Below are positions 1 to 5,765 of a stretch of DNA of 7,263 bases, piece after piece. Position 1 is the first letter of the stretch. Each line of letters opens with the position of its first letter. Both the position numbers and the translations under genes were made by a program. The DNA lies in assembly GCA_002291985.1 (NCBI GenBank), contig DBBB01000087.1, positions 1 through 7,263 on the forward strand, in the 5' to 3' direction. This DNA comes from Firmicutes bacterium UBA995. Its GTDB lineage: Bacteria; Bacillota; Sulfobacillia; UBA995. The notes beneath the pieces were generated by a model. It saw only the letters and a list, made by a program, of their open reading frames with translations. It made no database searches and was not told where the DNA came from.

Positions 1-30
1 GGGCGCGCGGAGGAAGAGTATTTCGGGAGG

Positions 31-47
31 GGGGCGGGTTCCGCCCC
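31..47 (+). promoter_or_regulatory. Hairpin just upstream of the first gene's ribosome binding site
   Basis: GGGGCGG at 31-37 pairs perfectly with CCGCCCC at 41-47 around a three-base loop. The hairpin ends directly before the Shine-Dalgarno GGAGGTG at 48-54. No T run follows, so it is not a standard terminator. It could mark the end of an upstream transcript or influence access to the ribosome binding site. Only the pairing is seen; any regulatory role is inference. Confidence 0.35.
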
Positions 48-59
48 GGAGGTGAAGCC

Positions 60-533
60 ATGTATCTCCCCGAGGCGCAGTATCGCGCCGCATTTGCCCT
101 CGCGCTCGCCCACGAGCACGAGTGGGCGATGCTCTGCCACGACTGGAAACCCGCGTTTCCCGTCGCTGTAGAGGAGATTCAGGCCCGGCTGTACCGGGCT
201 GGCGTCTCCTGCCAGGTTCTCGGAATGCCGCGAGGCATTCAAGCCTCGCCCGATGGCGTGGGTTACGTAACCCACGTCAGTGGGACGGGGCGGTCCCTAT
301 GGCTGGTGGGCCCCGACGGGGCCGCCAAGATCATCGTGGGCTACCACAAAGGGGTCGACTTTATCGCGGACGTCACCCCCGACGGCAGGGTCGAGCTTTT
401 CCGTCAGAGGGGCACTCCGTTAGTACAAAGTCAGGTAGACTGCCTGACCTACGCAATTCGGGCCCTTGTCCCCAGCTGGGAACTGCCGGGCGGGGCCCTG
501 GGTAAAATCGATTGCGGAGAGGAGACCGCCTAG
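60..533 (+). CDS. Hypothetical protein, 157 aa, family not recognised
   Basis: I do not recognise this protein. The ATG at 60 is chosen because GGAGGTG at 48-54 sits five bases before it; the frame is open back to the window edge, so a longer form cannot be fully excluded. The predicted product is soluble, with no signal peptide or membrane segment. The N-terminal third is helical and alanine-rich (residues 5-46). The middle (about 60-115) looks like beta strands with repeated turns such as SPDGVGY, GPDGAAK and TPDGRVE, spaced as in small beta-sheet or propeller-like repeats. The last 30 residues contain another helix. It heads a series of small same-strand genes. Its TAG stop lies in the loop of a perfect 12-bp hairpin (518-546), which may affect mRNA stability or expression of the next gene. 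No function can be assigned. Confidence 0.75.
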   Translation: MYLPEAQYRAAFALALAHEHEWAMLCHDWKPAFPVAVEEIQARLYRAGVSCQVLGMPRGIQASPDGVGYVTHVSGTGRSLWLVGPDGAAKIIVGYHKGVDFIADVTPDGRVELFRQRGTPLVQSQVDCLTYAIRALVPSWELPGGALGKIDCGEETA

Positions 534-546
534 TGCGGTCTCCTCT
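518..546 (+). terminator. Perfect 12-bp hairpin enclosing a stop codon; possible terminator or mRNA processing signal
   Basis: AGAGGAGACCGC (518-529) is an exact inverted copy of GCGGTCTCCTCT (535-546), with the five-base loop CTAGT holding the TAG stop of the preceding gene. The stem is strong enough to act as a terminator, but the downstream bases (GTCTTGC) are not a proper T tract. It may instead protect the 3' end of the first message, give partial termination, or couple translation to the next gene, whose start is at 581. Confidence 0.5.
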
Positions 547-580
547 GTCTTGCAGACTGGGCAGCAGGGAGGTGGGGCCC

Positions 581-832
581 TTGGACGAGGAGCGGATCTG
601 CCGGGTCATAGAAAGCGTGCTGACGAGTTATCACTGCCAACACACCCATGACATTTGTACCGGAGACGGCCTATCGCTGGTCGACGTCCTCACACCGCCC
701 GGACAAAAGACCATCGATCTGGGCAAAAAAGAACTCGCCGGCCTCGTCGACGCCGTATGCGGTGCCGTGTTAGATGTGCTGCGGCAGGAGCGGATTGCCG
801 AACCCCTCAGCGGCTGGCCGCAGAATCCGTAG
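581..832 (+). CDS. Small hypothetical protein, 83 aa
   Basis: I do not recognise this protein. The frame is open from 512, but the TTG at 581 is the best start because AGGGAGGTG at 566-574 lies six bases before it, and residues encoded upstream of it would overlap the hairpin and the previous gene. The product is acidic and probably soluble. It has an N-terminal helix (residues 2-16), a short segment rich in Cys and His (HCQHTHDIC, residues 18-26) that could bind a metal, a strand around LSLVDVL, and a long C-terminal helix (about 50-72). The C-terminus ends in a proline-containing tail. It follows the first gene by 47 bases and may share its transcript if the hairpin at 518-546 allows readthrough. 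Function unknown. Confidence 0.6.
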   Translation: MDEERICRVIESVLTSYHCQHTHDICTGDGLSLVDVLTPPGQKTIDLGKKELAGLVDAVCGAVLDVLRQERIAEPLSGWPQNP

Positions 833-938
833 CTGCCCCCCCCCGACGATCCCGCGAGCGGTAGTGTTGGGTGAGCCCGGGACAGGTTTTGACGGTCGCC
901 GGGCGGTGCAGGTTCGGCGGGGCCCCCGTGGGGGAAGT

Positions 939-961
939 CCGGGGTACCGACGGCATCCCGG
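939..961 (+). promoter_or_regulatory. Hairpin in the leader of the third gene
   Basis: In the 161-base gap between 833 and 993, CCGGGGT (939-945) pairs with ATCCCGG (955-961), including one G-U pair, around a nine-base loop. CCCCC/GGGGG at 923-934 could form a second short stem just upstream. The Shine-Dalgarno of the next gene starts at 983, about 20 bases later. No T tract follows. This looks like a structured leader, but in such GC-rich DNA some pairing is expected by chance, so confidence is low. Confidence 0.3.
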
Positions 962-993
962 GGGCCTCGGCGGTGTGTCTTTGGAGGGATAAA

Positions 994-1236
994 GTGGACG
1001 GCGTGTGCCGGACGAGCCGGTGCGAAAACAAATGTGGTGGTACCCTAAAGGTTTGCCAGGTTAACCACTACCTTGCCGTGTACGATTTGCTGCCCGACGG
1101 GCAGATCGACGAGAGTTCCAAAAACATCGTTAAGTGTTTCGACGACGACTCGACCCTGGAACTCGTCTGCGATCGCTGTCACCGTCGGCAGTACGGCTTG
1201 CGGGATGCTTCCGGCGCTCTCTTTCAAGAAGGTTAG
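994..1236 (+). CDS. Small Cys-rich putative zinc-binding protein, 80 aa
   Basis: The start is placed at GTG 994 because GGAGGG (983-988) is five bases upstream; a longer form from GTG 871 would add 41 low-complexity residues with no ribosome binding site. The 80-aa product has seven cysteines, at residues 5, 10, 14, 21, 48, 59 and 62. The most likely metal ligands are C10-x3-C14 followed by the CDRCH pair at 59-63, which resembles one knuckle of a zinc ribbon. Between them is a predicted beta-rich segment (HYLAVYDLLPDGQI). Such small zinc ribbons often bind nucleic acid or protein partners, but the family is not recognised. It is the first of three consecutive genes with CxxC-type pairs, which suggests related or cooperating roles; that link is inference. 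Confidence 0.65.
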   Translation: MDGVCRTSRCENKCGGTLKVCQVNHYLAVYDLLPDGQIDESSKNIVKCFDDDSTLELVCDRCHRRQYGLRDASGALFQEG

Positions 1237-1478
1237 GGGTCACAACGGGTCCCGTCGGTCCCCGTGCCCTCTCTAGCTTGCATACACCCCGAAGGGGGGT
1301 GTCCTTGCTGCTTGACGAGACCGCGCGCCGGTCTTACCGGCAGTCTGCAACGGGCCGCGCGGCGCTTGTTGAGTTCGTTACCGGGGTCGGGCTGGGTGCT
1401 CGTCGGCATCCGAGCGGCCGGTCCCGGGGGTGTGCTCCGCCGCAGGCTGCCGCGGTGGCGACGAAGGGAGTACTCTTC
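1237..1478 (+). other. 242-base gap with short hairpins, no convincing gene
   Basis: This gap holds at least two short perfect stems: ACACCCC (1284-1290) with GGGGTGT (1296-1302), and GCCGGT (1327-1332) with ACCGGC (1336-1341). CCGCGCG occurs at 1321 and again within a palindromic stretch near 1355. Neither stem is followed by a T run, so I do not call a terminator. The frame of the downstream gene is open through the gap, but no ribosome binding site supports a start there. A structured leader or a small RNA is possible but unproven. Confidence 0.3.
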
Positions 1479-1889
1479 ATGTTCAAAGACCGGGCCGAGG
1501 CCCTTGCCCGTATCCTCATCGGGGAGAGTGGGTACACGCTCAAGGACGCCCTCGCCAAGGGCATCTCTCCCGGGTTCCTTCAGGTAGTGGCCGAGGCGAA
1601 CATCGAGCTTCTGTTCGAGACCGTCCTGGAGATTGCAAAAGAGGAGGGCGAACTCGCCTGTCCCGCCTGCGCCGAGTACTTCACCATTGCTCCTCCCGTT
1701 GTCGTCCGGAACGGCCGGGCGTTCTGCCCGCACTGCGACGAAGTTCTAACCAGCGCTACGTGCGGGATCTGTCTGGAACCGTTGAAATCATGGGACGGTT
1801 CCGTTGGGGGGGACCCGCACTACGTGGCCGGGTTCTCCTTCTGTCCCAGTTGTACGCCCGAAGCGCACCGCCAGATCTTCGCACGATAG
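1479..1889 (+). CDS. Double zinc-ribbon protein, 136 aa
   Basis: ATG 1479 is chosen because AAGGGAG (1464-1470) lies eight bases before it; the frame extends far upstream but without a plausible start signal. The N-terminal 58 residues are predicted helical and acidic (including LLFETVLEIAKEEGEL). The rest carries eight cysteines in four CxxC knuckles: CPAC (61-64), CPHC (83-86), CGIC (95-98) and CPSC (122-125). Paired in order, these give two zinc ribbons with 18- and 23-residue loops, a layout typical of proteins that bind nucleic acid or act as adaptors. No enzymatic motif is visible. The knuckles are shown by sequence; metal binding and function are inferred. It is followed after 58 bases by another zinc-knuckle gene and is probably cotranscribed with it. 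Confidence 0.75.
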   Translation: MFKDRAEALARILIGESGYTLKDALAKGISPGFLQVVAEANIELLFETVLEIAKEEGELACPACAEYFTIAPPVVVRNGRAFCPHCDEVLTSATCGICLEPLKSWDGSVGGDPHYVAGFSFCPSCTPEAHRQIFAR

Positions 1890-1947
1890 GGCTGCCCGCG
1901 CGGTCTGCGGCATGCGTGTTGGTACAGGAGGCAGGAGGCTGGTTTCC

Positions 1948-2493
1948 GTGTGGCGGTTGAGCTGCCCCACGTGCGGGGCGGAGGAGCTTTGGGTGGTGGC
2001 TGGTTCCTTCAGCAGCCGGATTCCGCTTGCGCCCGATGGTTTCGCTTTCTGCGACGCCAAGTTCGTCGACACCGAAGACGAGCTTGTGGAATGCGGTGCT
2101 TGCGCCGCCCGGTTCCCGCTTGCCGCCCTCGACGGGACGTGGCTTCAGCACCACAAGGCCAGTGAGGCGCACGCAGCCGCCGCCGAGCTTGCATCGCGAC
2201 ATGGCGATGCCGCGGCTGCCAAGGCACTCTATGCCCAAGCCGCCGAGGCTGAGGAGACAGCACTGGCCTTCATCGAGCCCGATCAAACCCGAACCCTCGG
2301 AGTCACCGTTATCAGCGCCGTCGCTTTGCGCTGCAAGGCCGGACAGTTCGAGCTAGCCGAAAGCCTCGCGGTGCGGTGGCTCCGGTCAAAGCGGTTGCCG
2401 GGCTTTGCTGCAGACCAACTTCGCGTGTTGTTACGGTCCACCGGGTCGGGGGAGACCGAGGGAAGTGTCGGCGGCTGCGAGCCGGCGCGCTGA
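1948..2493 (+). CDS. Zinc-ribbon protein with TPR-like helical C-terminus, 181 aa
   Basis: GTG 1948 is preferred because AGGAGG (1933-1938) is nine bases upstream and the zinc knuckle begins immediately afterwards; a longer form from ATG 1912 is possible but lacks a ribosome binding site. Residues 6-9 (CPTC) and 49-52 (CGAC) form a likely zinc ribbon, with an extra Cys at 35. From about residue 72 the protein is all helical: an alanine-rich pair of helices (AAELASRHGDAAAAKALYAQ), then a segment with the pattern SAVALRCKAGQFELAESLA that looks like a tetratricopeptide hairpin. This fits a scaffold that binds a partner through helical repeats. I do not recognise a named family. The intrinsic terminator 24 bases after the stop makes this the last gene of its transcript. 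Confidence 0.78.
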   Translation: MWRLSCPTCGAEELWVVAGSFSSRIPLAPDGFAFCDAKFVDTEDELVECGACAARFPLAALDGTWLQHHKASEAHAAAAELASRHGDAAAAKALYAQAAEAEETALAFIEPDQTRTLGVTVISAVALRCKAGQFELAESLAVRWLRSKRLPGFAADQLRVLLRSTGSGETEGSVGGCEPAR

Positions 2494-2517
2494 GCAACTG
2501 AAAGTGGGCAACTCTTG

Positions 2518-2552
2518 AAGGCCGGGGCCTCGCGGTCCCGGCCTTTTCTGTT
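2518..2552 (+). terminator. Rho-independent terminator
   Basis: AAGGCCGGG (2518-2526) pairs with CCCGGCCTT (2537-2545), with a possible further G-U pair, around a loop of about ten bases. The run TTTTCTGTT (2544-2552) follows directly. This is the clearest intrinsic terminator in the window. It ends the block of small zinc-ribbon genes and separates it from the PilZ gene. Confidence 0.85.
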
Positions 2553-2687
2553 ATATGCAGCCGTCGTCGGCGCCTCGGTCTATGCGCCCACCCTCCCAAG
2601 AGCAGTCCCGATCCTATCAACCGCGTCTCCTTTGCTTCATCTCTGCCGTGCCCCGCGAGTGCTCCATCTGAAAGCGAGGTGTTATTG

Positions 2688-3275
2688 TTGACCGTGTTAT
2701 CTTCCGTGCGCCTTCCTTCCCCTCAGGCAAGCGAAGAGGTGTCCATAGCCCTGCCCTCGGGCGGCGCGCTTCCCTGTCGCGTCCGCTCGTACACCGGTCC
2801 CTTGGTGCTGGACTCCGACCCTAACCCCAATCTCCTGCGCGGCGACCGGGCGGTGCTGCGCCGCGTCTGGGACGGCCAAACGTACCTGTTCCCTGAAACG
2901 ATCCTCAAGGCGTCCCCCCTTACTTTGACTTACTCCTGTCCCGAGGTGGTCCGGGAACCCCGGGTTCGCGCTTGCGTGTCACTCGTCTACGCCGTTTCCG
3001 GTGGCCCTCCCCAGAAGACGCGGATGGTGGACCTTTCTTCCGGGGGACTGTGTTTCCACGCCTGGCCTCCCCTACCGGACGTAGGCACGGAACTCGACCT
3101 CGAGTTCGACCTTTACCCGGTAGGCCAAGTCCGGGCGCGGGGCGCGATCGTCCGGGTATACGGGCGCACAAACCGATGGCCTGAGGTGGGGGTACGTTTC
3201 CTACACGTGTGTCCGCAAGGCGCCTGGGCGATAGCCGCATGGTTGAGGGTGGCATCTGCCGGCCGCTTCGCGTAA
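2688..3275 (+). CDS. YcgR-like PilZ-domain protein, 195 aa
   Basis: PilZ proteins are cytoplasmic receptors for cyclic di-GMP; YcgR-type members adjust flagellar or surface behaviour. Residues 1-85 resemble the YcgR N-terminal beta domain, ending in a strand rich in L/T and a CPE turn. The PilZ domain follows: the entry motif VREPRVR (residues 88-94), then DLSSGG (115-120) matching the (D/N)xSxxG signature, and the closing strand EVGVRF. In canonical PilZ proteins the entry is RRxxxR; here the second Arg position appears to be Glu (R89-E90-P-R-V-R94), so ligand binding could be altered. The TTG at 2688 is chosen because GAGG (2676-2679) is eight bases before it; TTG 2685 is also possible, while GTG 2679 overlaps the Shine-Dalgarno site. 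It lies downstream of a terminator, so it should have its own promoter, which I could not identify. No diguanylate cyclase is visible nearby. Confidence 0.85.
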   Translation: MTVLSSVRLPSPQASEEVSIALPSGGALPCRVRSYTGPLVLDSDPNPNLLRGDRAVLRRVWDGQTYLFPETILKASPLTLTYSCPEVVREPRVRACVSLVYAVSGGPPQKTRMVDLSSGGLCFHAWPPLPDVGTELDLEFDLYPVGQVRARGAIVRVYGRTNRWPEVGVRFLHVCPQGAWAIAAWLRVASAGRFA

Positions 3276-3476
3276 ACCCTCGCCGTCCAAACAACAAGAA
3301 GGTGGTAGCTGGCCGTAGCTGGCCAAAGTTCTTCCTGGTGCGGGTCTATAGGCGCAACTAATCTGTGCTTGGTTTCCTGTCGCGGGGTGTCGTCCGGGGC
3401 GATCCGGCAACGGTTTTTCGCCGGGCCTCTTTCCGGGCGGCTCCGCGTGTGTCCGCAAGAACAGGAGTTGTTACCC
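3276..3476 (+). other. 201-base gap before the CPBP gene with small repeats
   Basis: This gap contains a perfect tandem 10-bp repeat, GTAGCTGGCC, at 3305-3314 and 3315-3324. It also contains a second copy of CGTGTGTCCGCAAG (3446-3459), which first occurs inside the PilZ gene (3206-3219). TCTATA at 3345-3350 resembles a -10 box, but no matching -35 is visible at the right distance. The region probably holds the promoter and leader of the CPBP gene; I could not define either. Confidence 0.3.
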
Positions 3477-4379
3477 GTGTTCCAGTCCCGTGCATTTGCT
3501 TGTGCTGCCGTTTCGGTCCGTTACTGGCGCCGGCGTTTCCATGTTCCCGTCTGTCCTCTCTCTGGCCGTCCCGATCGCCGGGCTGAAACCCGTGCGTTCT
3601 GGCTTGTTCACCTCTTGGCGTTCACCGCCGCGCTGATCGGCGCCCTACCCGGTCTGGCCGTGGCGGTCGAGCACGCGGGCGGTTTCGGTCCGCTTGTGCG
3701 CGTACTTCTCTCCGGCGACCTGTTCGTGCTGCCACCTTTGTTTTGGCTGGGCGGTCTGGCCGCGGCGGGTGTCCCCATGTATTTCTGGGCCGAAGCGTAT
3801 GCCAACACTTTTCCGGGTGCTCTTTGTCCTCGCGTTCCGGCTGTCCGGGCGGTCTGGCTCGGCGTCGTCTGGGGCGCGGGCTCCGCTTTTCTGGTGAACG
3901 TGTTGTTGCGCCACGCCCTTGAGCCCGTTCGCGTGGTTCTGTCTCCTCTCGGCGCGTTCTTCGTAGCGGCTCCCCCCGGGAGCCAGTTTCTTGCCCGCCT
4001 GTTTGACGGCGGCGCGTCCGTGGTGGAATGGGCGCTTTTGTTCCTGGCCGTCTGTGTCGGTGCCCCGCTCGTTGAAGAGCTTGTTTTCCGCCGCAGCTTC
4101 TACGCGGCCCTTCGCCGCCGGTTCTGCCGGCAAGGTTTAGAGCGCGGCCTTTCAGCCGACGCCGCTCTTCGCCGCGCCGTTCGCTTGGCCACCGCTTGGT
4201 CTGCCGGGGTCTTCGCCCTGCTGCACCTGCCGGCGCTTCTGTACCTGCCCATTGTCGTGCTGACGGGTGTGATGCTCGCTCATGTTTACGAACGTACCGG
4301 TCGGCTCCGGGCACCGGTCGTAGCGCATGCCGTCTTCAATCTGTACGGGGTTGTCCTGCTCGTTCTGGCCTCCGGCTGA
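3477..4379 (+). CDS. CPBP family intramembrane metalloprotease, 300 aa
   Basis: CPBP (CAAX protease and bacteriocin-processing, formerly Abi) proteins are membrane-embedded glutamate/histidine-type proteases related to Rce1. All three conserved motifs are present: EELVFRR (E200, E201, R205), FALLH (F246, H250) and HAVFN (H284, N288). About six membrane helices are visible, near residues 40-64, 82-105, 125-144, 182-203, 236-271 (possibly two) and 280-299. The length is usual for the family. GTG 3477 is preferred, with AGGAG (3463-3467) nine bases upstream; the frame is open from TTG 3369 but that start lacks a ribosome binding site. In bacteria, family members process prenylated or peptide substrates, provide bacteriocin self-immunity, or are uncharacterised. 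No peptide precursor gene is obvious nearby, so the substrate is unknown. The NERD gene follows after 45 bases. Confidence 0.92.
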   Translation: MFQSRAFACAAVSVRYWRRRFHVPVCPLSGRPDRRAETRAFWLVHLLAFTAALIGALPGLAVAVEHAGGFGPLVRVLLSGDLFVLPPLFWLGGLAAAGVPMYFWAEAYANTFPGALCPRVPAVRAVWLGVVWGAGSAFLVNVLLRHALEPVRVVLSPLGAFFVAAPPGSQFLARLFDGGASVVEWALLFLAVCVGAPLVEELVFRRSFYAALRRRFCRQGLERGLSADAALRRAVRLATAWSAGVFALLHLPALLYLPIVVLTGVMLAHVYERTGRLRAPVVAHAVFNLYGVVLLVLASG

Positions 4380-4424
4380 GCTTTGCCGGCGGCCTGTTAG
4401 CCCGCGAAACGGGTTGTGTTCTCA

Positions 4425-5147
4425 ATGGCGAAAATCCTGAAACCCCGGCGCCGTTTCCCGGCGGGCGTCTGGGTCTGGCGTTGGTCCGGCGTGTTTCTGT
4501 TTTTCATGTCCCAGTGGTGGATGTTTGTGCGCCTCGACGTGCTTGCCCAAAACTGGGTCTTATGGCTCGCAGTATGGGCCGCGCTCGCGTGCGGTTACGT
4601 GTCCGCTACCGGCCGCGCCCGCGTTCTTCGCGCCGGCCTGCGGGGCGAAGCCGTTGTAGCGCGCGTTCTGGACGCGCTTCCTACCACCTGGTGTGTGCTG
4701 CACGACGTGCTCGTGCCCACCGGCGGTCGCCTCCGCCAGCTCGATCATGTCGTGGCGGGTCCCGGTGGCGTGTGGGTGGTGGAAACCAAGAGCTGGCTGG
4801 GCGAAATCGAATACGGTCCCGGCGGCTGGCGGCGCTGGTTGCGTGGCGGGGCTGCCCCTATGCGCGATCCCGTCCGGCAGGCGTGCGGGGCAGCGGCTGC
4901 TCTGGGGCATGAGTTGCGCCGGCGCGGCTGTTCTGTGTGGGTGGCCCCTGCGGTATGTTTTGTGGATTCCATTCCCGGTGCGGACATGCCGGTTGATTTC
5001 GGTGACGCCGTTGTGGTCTGGGATCCAGACGAGCTTGTCGGCGCTCTTCTGGCCGGTTCGCGTCCGGTTCGCCACCCCCTTGCGATTGGCGGCGCCGTGC
5101 TGGATCTGGACCGTGCCGTGCGTCGTCGTCAGCAAGCAGGTGTGTAG
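4425..5147 (+). CDS. Membrane-anchored NERD-domain protein, 240 aa
   Basis: NERD (nuclease-related domain) proteins belong to the broad PD-(D/E)xK-like nuclease class and are often found on plasmids or in defence-linked clusters. Here two hydrophobic helices (about 22-40 and 44-61) form an N-terminal membrane hairpin, followed by the NERD domain. Its hallmarks are LRGEAVVARVL (E75), QLDHVV (D107), and VVETKSW (E120, K122), which gives the D-x12-E-x-K active-site pattern. DPVRQA (148-153) corresponds to the downstream NPxxQ-like motif of the family. The catalytic residues therefore look intact. ATG 4425 is chosen; GTG 4416 is also in frame, and neither has a strong ribosome binding site, so translation may depend on coupling to the upstream gene. 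The C-terminal 70 residues are a beta-rich extension. The Csx3-like gene begins three bases after the stop, indicating one operon. Confidence 0.88.
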   Translation: MAKILKPRRRFPAGVWVWRWSGVFLFFMSQWWMFVRLDVLAQNWVLWLAVWAALACGYVSATGRARVLRAGLRGEAVVARVLDALPTTWCVLHDVLVPTGGRLRQLDHVVAGPGGVWVVETKSWLGEIEYGPGGWRRWLRGGAAPMRDPVRQACGAAAALGHELRRRGCSVWVAPAVCFVDSIPGADMPVDFGDAVVVWDPDELVGALLAGSRPVRHPLAIGGAVLDLDRAVRRRQQAGV

Positions 5148-5150
5148 CCT

Positions 5151-5765
5151 ATGCGGCAGCCAGAATACGTGATAAACGTCTCCCGGCTGGTCCGCGAGTC
5201 CGGTTACGGGCAAGCTTCGTGCTCCCAGCTGGAATGTGCGCAGCAGATGCGGCAGTGGTCTTTCCGCCGTGCTTTCAGTCCTGGAAGCGTTGCTCTGGTA
5301 TGCGACGAGTCCGTGCCGGTCTGGTTTGTGGCGCTCTTGGCGCATGCGCTGCATCCCCGGCCCGTCCGGCTGGCCCGGCCGGGTTTGTTCCGCAGCCGCG
5401 TGCTGCCGGCTTGTCCGCCCCCTTCCGGGTGGGGCGGCGGTCCCTCCGGCTGGCGGGTGTCTTTTGGTCCCGCCGGAGCGTTGGTTGCCTACGAGCTGTT
5501 GCGCCCTCGCCCGGCGCATCTGGCCGGGGTAATTCCACCAGATGTGGGGGCCGGCCGGCCCGTGTTCCTGTCTGGTCCCGGCCCCTTCTGGCTGGCGGTC
5601 GCCTTGGCGGAAGCTTACGCTCACGCGGCGCCTGCAGTATACCTGGGCGGCGGTCCTTCTGGTGTGTGGACCTGCGCCATAACCCATTCGCTGGAGCACT
5701 CCTTGGGCGAGCAGCGCGGGTGGTGTCTTGAAGGGGATGACGAGTTGAACGGAGGTGTCTGTTGA
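5151..5765 (+). CDS. Tandem Csx3-like protein, 204 aa (putative cyclic-oligonucleotide or RNA-binding)
   Basis: The C-terminal half resembles Csx3 (Crn3), a CRISPR-associated ring nuclease of about 110 aa that binds and cleaves cyclic tetra-adenylate. A strand (WRVSFGPAGALV, 101-112) is followed by RPVFLSGPGPFWLAVALAEA (136-155), matching the Csx3 pattern of strand, SGRxPxWL loop and helix, and later by CAITHSLEHSLGE (175-187), matching its SH...GD ending. The DPRLG segment of Csx3 is replaced by a Gly-rich LGGGPSG, so catalysis may be lost. The N-terminal half appears to repeat the core: SVALVCDESVPVWFVALLAH (46-65), then PVRLARPG. The two halves could form within one chain what Csx3 makes as a dimer. 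ATG 5151 has AGGTG upstream, inside the NERD gene. No CRISPR array or cas gene is visible. The homology is my reading by eye; a different Rossmann-like family remains possible. Confidence 0.6.
   Translation: MRQPEYVINVSRLVRESGYGQASCSQLECAQQMRQWSFRRAFSPGSVALVCDESVPVWFVALLAHALHPRPVRLARPGLFRSRVLPACPPPSGWGGGPSGWRVSFGPAGALVAYELLRPRPAHLAGVIPPDVGAGRPVFLSGPGPFWLAVALAEAYAHAAPAVYLGGGPSGVWTCAITHSLEHSLGEQRGWCLEGDDELNGGVC

Noticed and set aside
901..970. Possible RNase P or SRP RNA, because GGAAGTCCGGG-like bases appear near 932-944
   Set aside because: Only a few bases match, the spacing of other conserved elements is absent, and the gap is too short for RNase P RNA.
1756..2286. A 176-codon minus-strand frame
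   Set aside because: It overlaps two zinc-ribbon genes with good starts and shows no motif or ribosome binding site of its own.
3369..3476. Longer N-terminus for the CPBP protein from TTG 3369
   Set aside because: It has no Shine-Dalgarno and adds residues of unlikely composition, whereas GTG 3477 has AGGAG nine bases upstream.
3622..4314. A 230-codon minus-strand frame antisense to the CPBP gene
   Set aside because: Its product is extremely rich in Arg and Pro and lies entirely over a well-supported membrane protease gene.
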